This document shows, one piece after another, positions 10,441 through 22,326 of a stretch of 64,000 nt of DNA (positions within the stretch are counted from its first letter, which is position 1; each line of letters starts with the position of its first letter). The stretch is from contig NC_035792.1 of NCBI RefSeq assembly GCF_001653235.2, forward strand, positions 3,038,001-3,102,000. Reading direction: 5' to 3'. The DNA comes from Pochonia chlamydosporia 170 (lineage: Eukaryota > Ascomycota > Sordariomycetes > Hypocreales > Clavicipitaceae). Below the pieces are notes generated by a model. It saw only the letters and a program-made list of their open reading frames with translations, was not told where the DNA came from and searched no databases. The translations under genes were made by a program, and so were the position numbers.

Positions 10441-11423
10441 TTTGTCGACTACCTGTTGGCGATGGGCGTGATGAGGAAAGGACAAGAGGTTGAGCCAACT
10501 CGTGGAGCGAGTGCAAATATCCGGGCCACAACTTTTTCACACAACTGACGCTAGTACCAAAGCGAGAGGGGTTTCGTGCCCTACAGACCCCCTGTACTTC
10601 TACCACCGGAAGCGAATTTTTCCACACCTGGCAGCATCATGCGGATATCCACGTGACCTGGCACTCTTCCTCATCTCCCCTTACCCTTCGGCCTGTTCGT
10701 CCTGTCTCCACCCTGGTCGTTGCAAAACTGACCCTTGTCCGGCTCATCTTCACATGCCAGAAGTTCTTAGATCCAAGGGACTTCCCTTGCCTGAACATCA
10801 TCAGCAATCGAGTCAGGACAGAGCCCCGTTTCATAGCCTCGCTCCACAGACTCTATGCTTTCCCCTTACCCCCCTTGGCAATGCTCCCGAATTGAGGCTT
10901 TCAGCCATTTGGCATGTGAGATTCCGTCATTGACTTTAGTGCAAGGTTTTCTAGAAATAGCAAAAGAAGCGTTCCAATCAATTGCGACCCGGTTGGCACA
11001 TGCTAATTGGGATGATGTACTGCTTGTCTCTTATTTGGCAATTGATTCAAGATTATGTCTACATTACAGAGTGGTATCAGTCTTGAGCAGTGTTGCTCAG
11101 ATGCAATCTTCTTGAGAATGCCCCATTGTTTCTTTCCGAGGACCCTGAGTCTTCCAAAAAATCCAAAGCGCCGAGGTATAATCCTTATCAATCAACTGAT
11201 ATCCTAAAAAAAAAAAAAAAAACATTCTGCGAAAATCGCAGTCGACCCGTTTCCGTATCCAGTCTATTCTATTTGGACTGTATTCCCAATACCGTTCCCG
11301 ACACCAAGACTGAAATCATAAAACTCGTAAAATACAGTGCTATCATGTTGATAGAATAACCCCTTTATCAATCAGAAAATTGATGCTCATGTAAAAAAAG
11401 ATGCTCTCAACAAAGTCTGTTTC
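10441..11423. other. Intergenic region between eS4 promoter and the Teb1-like 3' end
   Basis: Upstream of eS4 the sequence is pyrimidine-rich on the plus strand at 10660-10740. A 17-nt poly(A) run lies at about 11205-11221. No gene. Confidence 0.45.
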
Positions 11424-13001
11424 CTAACACTTGATGGAGTAGTTGCCCTGCCTATCACGGCGTGGTTCTGTAATGTATCCCGGAGGTGATGAAGAACCAG
11501 GAGAGTAATCTCCACCGTGTCGGGCAGGTGCTTGATTCATCCTGGAATCATCGAGCAGCAGTCTGGAGATGTCCATCTCACCACCCATGAAATGTGATCC
11601 ACTGGCCTCACCAAAGTCAAAGCCCGGTTGCGGCTGAGAATAGCTCGACGAGTCCACCATGTGCAACGGCCAAGTTGGTAAATCTTCCTTGGAGTTGCTG
11701 TTGTGGCTGGAGCGAGGGACTTTTGATGATCCCTTGGAACGTTTCAGCGAGCCGTCAATAGACATATTGACAGACGGTTCAAGAGTGTTGCTGCCTCGAG
11801 CGCCATCTTTTGCGCCAAAGGTACCCTTCTCAATGCGTTGGTATATGACGGGGTATTTGTTACGGACGCGGTCCCTCAAATCTGTTGGTTGCCTGCTGGA
11901 CAAATTGAAACGAGCATCCCGCTGGATCTTGGTCCAGGCAGGGCCATAGATGTCGAGTCCTTCAAGGATCTCTCGGTCATCCTGTTCCGTAAAGGGGCGT
12001 CGTTCACGTCTATGTGACTTCTTGAACGGTCCGTGAATACCCAGTTCAGCCAGATCCTCAAGCTTCTTGCGGTGAGCTCGGCTCTTCCTAGGCTTGGGGG
12101 TGGAGTCAGACTCGCCTGCCTCCCTGGGGGAAGGCGAGTCCTCAATGAGAATGTTTTCAGAATGAATGCCTGACTTGGCTCGACGCCCAAGATCTTGGGA
12201 TGCTGCACGTGGGGAGCCAGCCTGCGAGGAGGACTTGCTTGAGCCTCGTAGCTCCTCAGGACAGCAGGTTCTGAATCGATCTTTTAAGTCGCCGGCCGTT
12301 CGGTCGTTGAAGGTGAAGTCTGGGTCATCCAGAATACTAGTCCACTTGCCAACGCCATGGCGATTGACGCCCAAGAGCAAGTGCTTTGTCTCTTCTTCGG
12401 ACCACTTCCTGCGGGGCTTTGCAGCTCGCTTTCTACTCTTGCCAGATTTGTCAAGTTCTGGAGATCGTCTGGAACGGTCTTCCACAGCTCCATGGGCAGC
12501 ATATTCGTTGAGAAGTCGGATCTGGCCGGCATCATTCTCATTGTATGAATTTGACATAATAGGCGGAAACAGAGCAGGATGGGTAGGCGGTTCAAGCAAG
12601 CCATTGATAATAGGTGGCATAGCCGGAGCTTGTTGCGCCGACTTCTGCCGTTTCATGGGCTGCGGCAGCTGGACAAAGTCATCCTTGCGGTGGATATTTC
12701 GTCCGCGCTTCTTGCTGTATGCATCATCGGAGGCATCGCTCAAATCGTTGATGTGTTTAGAGCGGCTATGTTGCGGTTCCGCGGCTTCGTGATCTCCAAG
12801 CAACATGCGAAGTGGATATGCCGAGGTGCCACTAGGCCGGTCAGACCGGTGAGCAGCATCAAGCTCAATGGGAGGGAGAGGTCGCTCCGTTGAGGTGGGC
12901 AGCGGTAAAGCGTGCAGCGGAGGAAGGTCAGCATGGTGAAGCTGAGGTGTGGAAGTAGATTCGTTTAACAAATGAATGAGGCGAGGTTCGATGGTGGCCA
13001 T
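11424..13001 (-). CDS. Double-Myb telomere-repeat-binding protein (Teb1/Tay1-like)
   Basis: Single-exon gene of 525 residues. The N-terminal 190 residues are disordered and rich in Pro/Ser with a basic KKRGRN patch. Two Myb/SANT domains follow: Myb1 at about 196-248 (RRKWSEEETKHLLLGV, ending DLKDRFRTCCP) and Myb2 at about 334-384 (RRPFTEQDDREILEGL, ending TDLRDRVRNKYP). Both third helices carry the DLKDxxR 'telobox' that reads TTAGGG-type DNA in TRF proteins. Two telobox Mybs in one protein is the architecture of S. pombe Teb1 and Yarrowia Tay1, which bind telomeric repeats and, in Teb1, promoters of histone and ribosomal genes. The tail is Ser/Pro-rich. Direct binding here is inferred from the helix sequence. 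A Taz1-like gene lies 4 kb downstream. Confidence 0.85.
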   Translation of the reverse strand: MATIEPRLIHLLNESTSTPQLHHADLPPLHALPLPTSTERPLPPIELDAAHRSDRPSGTSAYPLRMLLGDHEAAEPQHSRSKHINDLSDASDDAYSKKRGRNIHRKDDFVQLPQPMKRQKSAQQAPAMPPIINGLLEPPTHPALFPPIMSNSYNENDAGQIRLLNEYAAHGAVEDRSRRSPELDKSGKSRKRAAKPRRKWSEEETKHLLLGVNRHGVGKWTSILDDPDFTFNDRTAGDLKDRFRTCCPEELRGSSKSSSQAGSPRAASQDLGRRAKSGIHSENILIEDSPSPREAGESDSTPKPRKSRAHRKKLEDLAELGIHGPFKKSHRRERRPFTEQDDREILEGLDIYGPAWTKIQRDARFNLSSRQPTDLRDRVRNKYPVIYQRIEKGTFGAKDGARGSNTLEPSVNMSIDGSLKRSKGSSKVPRSSHNSNSKEDLPTWPLHMVDSSSYSQPQPGFDFGEASGSHFMGGEMDISRLLLDDSRMNQAPARHGGDYSPGSSSPPGYITEPRRDRQGNYSIKC

Positions 13002-14951
13002 CTTGGGCTATGTGTGCCAGTTGGCATATATTGCATTTGGCAAAAGAGGTCATAGATGGGGCAAAGAAAAGGTCAAGCACAGGTGATGAAGAAGAGGGAT
13101 GGGGAGGGGGGAAAGATATATATCAATGAAGATGGAGCAAAACACATCCTCGGAAGGCATTTGAGATAGAGTTGCGAAGGTGAGTGGCCTAAAAGAAAAC
13201 GTCGAGCCATTCGGTGGTGACACCAAATACGGAATGCACTTGTCGAAGACAAGCACGTGAAGGGGACCGTCACATGGGATGCGGATGAGATGGCCAGACG
13301 TAGATTGAAAGACTGGAGTGACGGAGAGAGTGAGAGACTGATGGATGGGGCACGGAGGGTTTGAAAGTGGAGAGCAGAAAACGAGGGACGACTCGCCTCG
13401 TCTGGAGGAGGGAGAGGGGAACATTGGCCTGGGAAGGGGCAGGGAAGAACTGGAGCCGTGGAGCTCGGCAACAGATGCCAGCTCTTTGTGAACATTGAAC
13501 TTGACATGGACGCCAAATGCAAGCACGGAACAACGGGGCAAAGTATCCAAGTACATCAAATGCATGTTGCGCCGGACTTCCAGTTGATTCAGGGCCTTGC
13601 AGATTTGTTGCAGGTGGCAGCCAGGACGCTAGATGCCGCCAGCCTCTCGCCCACAGGCGGCTACTTGAGCGCTCAAAGAAGCCGACTTGGCGAGGGCACA
13701 GTGGGGTTTGCATGGAGTACATGGCGTCAGTAGTTCCAGTCAGTCTGGTACAGCAGCACATTCTCGTCCAGTTGGAGTCTGGTTTGACCGTGTCGGTGCT
13801 TCGGCAGAACATGCCATCAAGTGGAAGGACAAGACAAAGCCTTGAGTCAACACCTTGAGCCACATCTCAAGCTAGCAGCTTCAATTGATCCCAGCATCAA
13901 TTTTAAAGCGGCCCTAGACAGGCTGTCATCAGGGATCAGCGATGCATTGGGGGATCGGTTTCCTCCGTGAACAAGATGAGGTTATGCTAGACTACAAGTT
14001 GACTTGAACCTTGAAGGCATGTGCATCCATCACGGCCGCTGGACCTGACAATCCATTCCGATTCTAATTAATTAGACATGAACCTTTGGCCGATGGGACA
14101 AGGAACATGGAACATGGAACATTCAGATGACATGTTCGCCACTATTCCAAACTTGTGCCAAGGTGTGCAACTTTGTGCTCGGCTGCATATGTGCTCAGTC
14201 AGCTGTGCCAGTGACATTCTCGGGCATTTAATGCATCCATCCATCATGCATCAACGACAGATGGCATTGATACAGCGGGAGCCTCCAAGGATGTGGCTGG
14301 TGGCTTCATAGCTAATGCATCGTTCGACACCCTCCCCAAACGCCTGCAGATCAAGTTGATGCCGATGGGCTTGGAGGAATCAAGGGGCCCTTCAAACCCT
14401 CAACGCCTCCAAACTGACAATGGAATCCACATCCGGCCACATGTAACACTGGTCGACTGGGCCGTCCGGCGAGGAAAATACCATTGACCTGTGGCGGACC
14501 GTGTCTCGACGCTGACAAGGAAGGCCACGCCGTAGCTTCGGTCTTCGTCTCTGCTTTTGGCCATCGCGCCGCCGAGGCCAGGATTTTTTGATGACAGAAC
14601 ACGGAGCACAAACCACGGAGTCAACGATGGACGGAACGGAATTGTAGATTCTTGACCGTCTTGCCTAGTTATTCATTGATTGATTCAGTCAGCCAGTCAG
14701 TCAAGTCATTGCTGGAAAATAGCGTACCACCTTTTGGAGAGCCACCGAGGAGCAACTTGTCGAGTCAATTCCTTTCCCCGCGCTTGGACCATAAACCTGT
14801 TGATGCCGAGCTTTACTCTGCCACTGTTTCGCTCCTTCCAAGCTCGTACAGTCATTTGTGAGGGCCGATTAGCAAACGCCTCCTTTTTTTCCCATCTGGC
14901 TTTTTGTTCCTTGGTTATCAGCCAACTTTTGTTTTCAAACAACCTTGCAGC
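13002..14951. other. Divergent intergenic region with long leaders
   Basis: 1.95 kb between the Teb1-like gene (minus) and the DUF7704 gene (plus). From 13050 to 13860 the minus strand is pyrimidine-rich and poor in stop codons, giving overlapping long open frames in all three frames; this looks like a CT-rich leader rather than coding DNA. Copies of AGTCTGGT occur near 13744 and 13776. No gene accepted. Confidence 0.45.
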
Positions 14952-15896
14952 ATGGCTTCCTCTCTGCCGACCATCCCTCGGGTGACCTTCACCGTTATCG
15001 AACCCATCTCACTGTGAGTACCGTCGTCGATTTTCAAAATCTCCGACCCCGACCCAGACCAAGTCCCAGACCCGCAATGACTTGTCCTGTGCTTCCTTCG
15101 TCCCTTTCCCGCGACTTGCAGCAGGGCATGGCAGAAAGGAGCAGGTCGAATCAAACGAGCGTTGCACAATGCACAATGCACTATGTCTGATACAGCAAAC
15201 AACACACAAGATAGCTAATTCACCGGGATACTCGTTTCCCCATCTCATGATAGCGTGGCCGGCTTCCTCGGTGTCGTCAGCGACCCCGCCTGGTTCGTAG
15301 CAGAACAGGTCCCTCAGAAGTTGGTTCCTGCTGCCCCCGTCACCGAGAACAGCATCGTTTTGGCATGGCAGCTCGGCAATCTTTACCTGCTCATGGCCTT
15401 TTTGGGTCTCTTTGTGCTCAACTCGACCTCTGAGGTCAAGGTTGTCCGAAGCTACCTCTGGGCGCTCTGGCTTGGAGACATTGGGCATGTGGCATTTAGT
15501 TGCTATGGTCTAGGAAGTGAAAGAATGACGAATCCCTCGGCATGGAACGCCATGGCTTGGGGTAATATTGTCTTTACCGTGAGTATATGTCTTTTTCAAC
15601 TACTTCTGCCCACGCTTGTTTGGTTGATGCTTGCTTTGTACATGTACCGCTCAGCCGTGTACCTGTACTATACACAAGTGATAAACCATTCCAAACCAAG
15701 CAAATACTTCAAAATCTCTAGCCTCTGTCGTTATTACTTGAGTATCATTGCGTCTCAGTCAGCCTGCCCATGCTAAAAACAAGGGTATCGTATCGTATCC
15801 ACACAGGTCTGGCTGTTTTCGATGCGTTCTGCCTACTTTCTCGGCATCTTTGGTCCAGATAAACCAGTCGTCTCCACCAATAAAAAGTCCACTTAA
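14952..15896 (+). CDS. DUF7704-type four-helix membrane protein
   Basis: Exons 14952-15013, 15254-15578 and 15807-15896; introns of 240 and 228 nt; 158 residues. The first exon ends VTFTVIEPISL and joins VAGFLGVVSDPAWFVAEQVP, the N-terminal pattern of fungal DUF7704 proteins (a helix followed by a loop with D-P-x-W-F). Further hydrophobic helices are LGNLYLLMAFLGLFVL, SYLWALWLGDIGHVAFSCYGLG and GNIVFTVWLFSMRSAYFLGIFG, giving about four membrane spans and a short polar tail. The function of the family is unknown. Assignment to DUF7704 is from memory of the family pattern. Confidence 0.8.
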
Positions 15897-17087
15897 GAGG
15901 TTCCATTCAGGCAAGGCAATGCTTGAATATGACAGCCGAGAACACACGGCTGTCAAACATGCATGGGACAGGGTAATTGGCAAGAGAGAAATTTTGCTTG
16001 TGCTCGAGACCCTCGGCCGCCGGTCCTATGAGCCAGAACAAGGCAATCAAAAGAGGGGCCGTTGAGAGTGACACGGCTCGTTCCTGATCATTCCGAATGA
16101 TGATGCAAGACAACTGTGGTGGAGGTTTGAAGAGAAAAAGGGATGACAAGTGGTGTGAGCTGCGTAGCATATGCTGTCATTGTCAGTGAAGCACTGGCAA
16201 AGATGGGCAGATGGATTATAGAACGGGGTTCATGATATATTGTCACATGTTCCCGAACGGCAGTTAGTGAATGGACTAGGACGATGCGACGACTGCAGTA
16301 ATTCCTGTAAAGTAAACAAGGCAGGATAAAGTGCTACTGTGTATTTCCGTTCCTCTGTGCGAGTAAAATCCATCAGGAGATCAACCCATGCTTCTTTGGC
16401 TGCCATTGTGGCGTCTGGACGCAGCGGCTATTCTGCGTGGTGCATTCAGAGCTCAGAAAAACAACGCCCTCATTCTATTTTCTGAGCATTTGCACATGTC
16501 AGACTTGAGATTGCTTTCGCAAACTTACCTTATCCTCCAAAGCTGGGCTGAGGTGGATACCGAGGGCGTTGTGGCTCCTGATAGCTAGCATCGTTTGATC
16601 CTTTGGCGCAAGATTGCGGTGCAGATTAGCACATGGGACTCGGTGTTGGTTGTTCAATGTTGGTTGTTGGAATTGTGGTCACAACCTGTTTCGAGTCTGG
16701 TCCGGTCAACTGGTGTGCTTCGCATTGAATGGGCTGCGTGCCAGGTGTGCGGCACTTGCCTTGGGCCAATCACTGTTCAGCTGGGCAAGGTGAAGAGCTG
16801 CCAAGGCGGCGAGCCACCGACAGCCAACCACATCGGAATGGGTGGGGCAGGGTATCAAAAACAATAACACAACCCTACTAGGGTTAGGGTCAAGCGGGGG
16901 TTAGGGTTCGCGATTTCCCCTTTCTCTGAGCTTCAGCAGCACGCGATTATGAATCTATCCCGTCAAGTAAAGCCCTTTACGGAACGCTACAGCTGCTAAT
17001 GATTTGAGAGCTTCCCATAGTCGTGTACACAACGCAGAGCTCTCCTCTCATCGCGTCTATACATCGACAATACGTTAAACACCAAAC
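15897..17087. other. Intergenic region upstream of the Taz1-like gene
   Basis: No gene. It contains the TTAGGG-type array at 16871-16908 (listed separately) and a TCTGGTCCGGTCAACTGGTG stretch near 16699. Confidence 0.5.
16871..16908. promoter_or_regulatory. TTAGGG telomere-repeat array in the Taz1-like promoter
   Basis: A 15-bp perfect inverted repeat AACCCTA-C-TAGGGTT (16871-16885) runs into TTAGGG at 16884-16889, and a second TTAGGGTT lies at 16901-16908. TTAGGG is the telomere repeat of filamentous ascomycetes and the target of telobox Myb proteins. The array ends 180 bp before the start codon of the Taz1-like gene at 17088. Its role as a regulatory site is inference. Confidence 0.7.
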
Positions 17088-19180
17088 ATGGAAACGCGTA
17101 CAAGAGGTCGGAGAAGAAACAACCCTTCACGTGAAGCTACAAGATCCCCGCAATATCCTACAGCACAGCAATCTACGCCTCGGAGTGCCGCCTCAAAAGC
17201 TAGCCGATATGGTTCACTTTCCAAAGACCCCATTCCTCGTCGGAGCGCCCCGAGACCCCCTAAAGCCGATAGTGTTGTCAGCCTAGGATCAAGGGTGAGG
17301 CCGAACAGCGAGATCGATGAGGATGAGGCTCAGGAGGATCGCGAAGAGGAGTCGCAGGAGCAGCAAACACCCGGGCCGGACAATGAAGAGACGTACCAGA
17401 TCATGTTGTCGCTTCTAGAGGACTTCAAAAGAGCTGTTGACGAGCTTCACCATCGCCTTGTCAATGGAGATCGCGAGAACATTGTGTTTGCTACGATTTT
17501 AAAGTCGAAGCGGACTGCGTTTTATTCTCTCCTCGAATATTACCAGCAGCCTCAGTCGGATTCGCCATTTATCGATCCCGAACGGATCGCAAGGCTGAGC
17601 CAGAACACAGCGGTCGGTCTTACAAATGTCCTCTTTCGTGCGAATATCGTCAACGCTGTTGATGGTATACAGCAGCTCCACCATCAAACAGAAAAGGACA
17701 CTTTATCGTTCCTGAATGATCTAAACAATGCGTTCAGTCACCTGTTTACTTCTGAAGCCGCTAGTAAAGACCATCAGAAGCTGGCATTGAATCTTCGCAC
17801 ATGCCTTGCGATTGAGGTATTGGCAGCAGATCCTGGGCATTTCAACGTCAAGGAGATCATCGCCTCGGCATTTTGCAAAGACACGGACACCAAGGACTAT
17901 GCTAAGCTCTTTGCCAACGGCCCGTTCAAACGCTTGACAGACAATAGTGAAGACGAAGTTAGCGATGATGAGGCAGACCTGATATCAGAACGGGTAACCC
18001 ATCTTTACCGTCTTTTGCACAAGGACGAGAAGGGCCATGGCCTTGAAGGCTTGAAAAACGAGTATTCTCGGGAAAAAACGATGCAAGGGTTGCAAAAGTG
18101 CCTCTTTGAGTGGTATAACGTTTTGAAGGACGCCGACAGAAACGATAAAGCAGGTTCAAATGGGCTACCTGAGACGGGGAGAGAGTCGTGGCATGATGCT
18201 GAGGAGACTATTCCTGACTCTGTTTCGGAATCTCAGCCAATTATGCGGCCTACTGACCAGGAGAAAAGGTAACCCAGAAGATTCACTGTCCAAACACTCA
18301 GTTTTCTAACCTTTGACTACGCAGGGGAGCCTCTCTGTTCCAAGGAGCACAATCTTTCAGAGAGCTACAATCAACAAGCCCAAGACGCACCCAAAGGCCT
18401 CCTCCCTCCAACCAACAGCAACACAGAAAAGCTCCCTCCATCGCTCCATCCGACTACTCCCAGGACGACACCAGAGACCTCCTCCTGGGCAACATAATTC
18501 GCAGCCCAGCCCAGCCCCGAGGCCGTAAACGCACGCACCAAGAAGTCCACGACGACGATGAAGACGAAGGCGAATTCGAAGACGACACCCGGCAAGTCCC
18601 CGACTCTCGCCTCGCCCAAGTCAAAGCCTTCTCCGCCGCCCAAGCAGCCAAGCGTCCACGAGCTTCCCGCCCTGAACCCTCACAAGAGATGCCACCTCCC
18701 CCCATCCCCAACCGCACTACATCATCTCCCAAATCAACACCAGACTTCGATGCATTGCGCGAAAGAAAGAATGAAATCGTGACCTGGAGACGCGCTCTGA
18801 ACGCCTCTTCTCAAACCCCACCCTCAACCACAGCTACCTCATATACCGTCGCCTCTGGCCCCAAGCAACGCCACCCGTGGTCTCATCATGACTCGTTGTG
18901 TCTCATCCGACTTATTAGTGAGGTAGGAGCCAAATGGAGCATCATTGAACAGAAACATAGTCACAAATTTGAACGGGCACGCGATCAACAGGCCTATCGG
19001 GACAAGGCACGCAACTTGAAGGTTGATTTCCTTATGACGGATACAGTGCTCCCCCCTGGTTTTGACAAGGTTGCTCTGGCGGGTAATCAGATACGGAAGT
19101 TGGAGGCTCTAGGGAAGAATCCGGAGAGGTTGGAGGCGGATCTGGATGCGGATGAGAACCCTATCAATACTGATCTTTGA
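17088..19180 (+). CDS. Taz1/TRF-like telomere-binding protein
   Basis: Exons 17088-18268 and 18325-19180; a 56-nt intron with CTAAC branch site; 678 residues. The N-terminus is basic and disordered with an acidic stretch (DEDEAQEDREEESQEQQ, about 85-100). Residues about 105-270 are predicted all-helical (YQIMLSLLEDFKRAVDELHHRL, AFYSLLEYY, TCLAIEVLAADPG) and fit a TRFH-like dimerisation domain. The middle is disordered with NLS-like RGRKRT. One Myb domain lies at about 575-632 (HPWSHHDSLCLIRLI, GAKWSIIEQKH, AYRDKARNLKVDFL); the last helix corresponds to the telobox helix. TRFH plus one C-terminal Myb is the architecture of Taz1 and TRF1/2, which cap telomeres by binding duplex repeats. Orthology is inferred from architecture. 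Confidence 0.8.
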
Positions 19181-20688
19181 ATAGTGGTCTTCCTATAAAT
19201 TAGGAGCAGCTATTCTCTTAGTTTGTGAGTTTGATAACTGAAGGGGTAAATTATGTGACATGGGGGGAGGATCGCTGGTGAGAGGATATTGAGGGAATGG
19301 TAGTATTATAAGTATGGATGTGGACTTTTGGCTAGTAGATTGTAAAGTAGCTATTATGTCTTGGGTGTGTATCCTTAATTGAAAGTATTTTCTAAACTTT
19401 GAGCTTATACCTCCTTTCGGATAGTCCTCGAGAATTTGACCATGTCTTTGGGTCATGATTCGCAGATGGAATTATCTGAAGTTTGTCAACTTGGTGCCTG
19501 TGGTTCAACAAAAAATAGACGTGAGGAAATGTTTCAGAATGATCTTTCGTATATACTGAACAATCGGCCATTCGAGTAACCACAAAAATTTAACCTTGCA
19601 CTTCGTATGACCGAATATGCGAGTTAAGCTCTCAGAAGCCCACACACTACGTCGCCATTATTTACAAAAACTGTCAATTGCAAAAGGCACTACTCTACAG
19701 GCTAATCGTTGTCAATTCCACCCAATTCACGTAGCCAGGTCATTTCATATCCCCATCCCCTCATTGTTCCCATCAGAGTGTACAAGAACGGGAAATGAGG
19801 ACAGATCTCAATACTATTCAGAGAAACCAAATGAGTCCCGGTTGGCAATTCGCCAAACTCCCGTCATCAAGACCAGAGAGCCTGCAACCCAGTCATCCTC
19901 ATCCAATCACATACTTTTCGTTTTCGCCTCCGTACCACCTCCACCGGGTCCGAATTCCTAGCGAAACCTCCAATCATTCTTTTGTTGATGACAGAAAACA
20001 AGATACCGACCAAGAAGAGAAGAAACAATGAAAATTGACACAGTTTGTCGATTGTGGCACCTCACCAAAAGGTTTTGGCGTTCAAAGGGATATAAGTGAA
20101 TAAAAATAAAGTCGTCGTCGTGTTGGTTAGAATAGAAATAACGGTCGTTCCCGTACCCGACATCCTGTAATAAGAAGTTGCGTCGTGCGATGCTTCTAAG
20201 CGCAAAGAAAAGGCCACCGGTGCTTCGAGAAAGTCGAGCCTTGGTTATTCCCTGAGGCAATTGCATTCATTGTATATTATTTCCCACAAATTTGCAAATG
20301 CGGAGATTGCTTCGACAGGACGGCTTCTCGGGCGGGAATAGAAAATTTTGTTTGTAGAAAAATAAATAAGCAAAGACAAACAGAGAGGTATGTCGCCAGC
20401 TGCGTGTAAACAAAGAAATGACTGCGAGACTTGTTCCGGCAAAGAATACAAAAGAATTCGAATACTTGGACATTCCGTGGGCGCCAACTATGGTGAAGCT
20501 CTTGGTGTCGAAGTGGGTATGATGGTATCCATAATGGTGTAGCTAATACAAGCCAGACATGAAGCCGGTGTCTTCATTTCGGGAAGGTTTTTGGGTTTTT
20601 GTTTTTTTAATTTGTTTGCTGGTTGTTGTTTGGTACCACCGTTGGGATGGCTGCTACATTCTTGTCGTGTGCCCAACGACTGTAACGT
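19181..20688. other. Convergent intergenic region Taz1-like/AspE
   Basis: AT-richer 1.5-kb region between two converging genes. Short open frames have no protein character. Nothing recognised. Confidence 0.45.
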
Positions 20689-22326
20689 CTATCGTTGGCG
20701 GTAGGGCAAGTCTCGCAATTTAAGACGATTCGTTCTCCATCCTTCGTACCATTGCTCTCGACTAGCCTCACGCAATTCACCTCGCCACTCGGAAAAGACA
20801 GCCTCCTTCAAGCGCGTGAAGTCGCAGTGCTGTTCATTGTAGGGATCTGCGAATCCCCAAGGGAATTGGCGGCCAATCACTGCAGGTTCGTACAAATCGG
20901 GGCTGATGATGGAGAGAGGTAGGAATGGGATCTCATCTTCCTTGCTTTCTTCCTTATGGCGCCGGAGAGACTGGCTCGATAATCTCTTGGAGTTCGGAGA
21001 CGATGGTGGAGAAGAGCCCGGTTCCTTTGTTTCATCGGCATCTTCTTCTTCTTCCTCCTCATCAATTCTGTTGGAAATGCTGTCACTGTCGTCATCCAAT
21101 CCGAGTGCCTCGAGGGGATCGAGCTCTGCCATCTTGATACTATCCCAAACGGACTTCTTTAGCACATTCATATGCTTGGTAGTAATTGTGTCGGCTTTCG
21201 AAATAACAGGAATGACAGTGGTCTTGCGGTGAAGGCTGCGCAAGATTTGGAGGTCTAGGCCCTCCTCAAGAGCACCATAACCTCTACTGTGTGAACTGTG
21301 AGCCCCATTTCCCTGGTAACCAGTTGCTCTGTTTCGAGAGGCCGCAATATTGCGGTCGAGACGAGATGGATCCAAAATCAAGAATACGGCGTGAATGTGG
21401 GTATCCTGGACGCCCGGAGATCGGATAACCTTCATCTCCTCAGTGAAGGTCTCCTCAAACTTGCTCTCAAGGAAGGCGCTCAATTCCCTCAATTGCAAGT
21501 CGACCAAATTCTTCTCAATGCCCTCGGAATCCCACAGAGTCAAACCAATGCGCTCATTGTCAATCTCGGTTTCCATGAAATGGGGAACAAAATTGCCCGA
21601 GGCTGGAGCTGGAATTTGGAAATCATCATCTTCCGTCTTCTTGGATCGCTTTCGTGGTGGCAGAGCCAGCGCCGTTTTGAGAAACTCTAGAAACGAGGTT
21701 TTGCCGGCGCCGGTGGTTCCAATGACCAGAATGCTATATTTCTAACAGTTAGGGACAATGAAGAAAGTGGGAGAAGGAGGCTAAGCTAGCGCGCGAACGT
21801 TGCCAAAAGGAATGACGATTGACTTAGACACTGCGTCATCAACTGGAGGGGCAACTCACTTGAATGGAGTGGGATCCTTTCTTCTACGAACCCTTCTAGG
21901 GCTGTTGATAGAGCTAATAGCACTACTGGCATAGCTGTAACGTCCTCGGTGCGTCATACTCTCGGTTCTGGCGTAAGGGTCGAAGGCGTTGTTGGGAATG
22001 GGCGGCACTGGCGGAGCGGAATTGGGCATGTAGTTGCGCGGTTCTGTGGAAGCTCGCACATAATAACCACCACCCGAACCGGAATTGGAGAGGCTGTAGG
22101 CGGATTCGGACTGCTGAAGTTCCTGGGGAAAGGCCTTTGACAATTGCTCGGTATTGTTGGCAAACTCTGGCAGCTTTGGGGGAACTCGCGACGCGGCTTG
22201 ACGCTGGCGCTCAAGCTCAGCCTCCCTAAGGGCCTGAGCCTTCTTGCTGCCTTTGCCCAGATCACCGCTCTTGCTTCGTCGTAGCAACATTCCGAAACTG
22301 GAGCGACGTGGTCGCGTTTCGTTCAT
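20689..22326 (-). CDS. aspE: Fungal group 5 septin, AspE type
   Basis: GTP-binding septin found only in filamentous fungi, absent from yeasts, needed for organising other septins at septa and cortex. Exons 22326-21860 and 21733-20689; a 126-nt intron; 503 residues. The first 150 residues are disordered (Ser/Pro/Arg-rich), an extension typical of this group. GTPase motifs: P-loop GTTGAGKTS at about 161-169, G3-like WDSEG at about 223-227, and G4 ISKADT (SKAD at about 334-337, the septin variant AKAD). An acidic insertion DEEEEEEDADE and a Ser/Pro/Lys-rich linker follow the G4 motif; the tail has the septin-like LKEAVFSEWRGELREASR...YEGWRTNRL. There is no obvious C-terminal coiled coil. Confidence 0.82.

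Noticed and set aside
13050..13863. Overlapping long open frames in all three minus-strand frames upstream of the Teb1-like gene
   Set aside because: They follow from pyrimidine-rich DNA poor in stop codons; none has protein character and all overlap. More likely a 5' leader.
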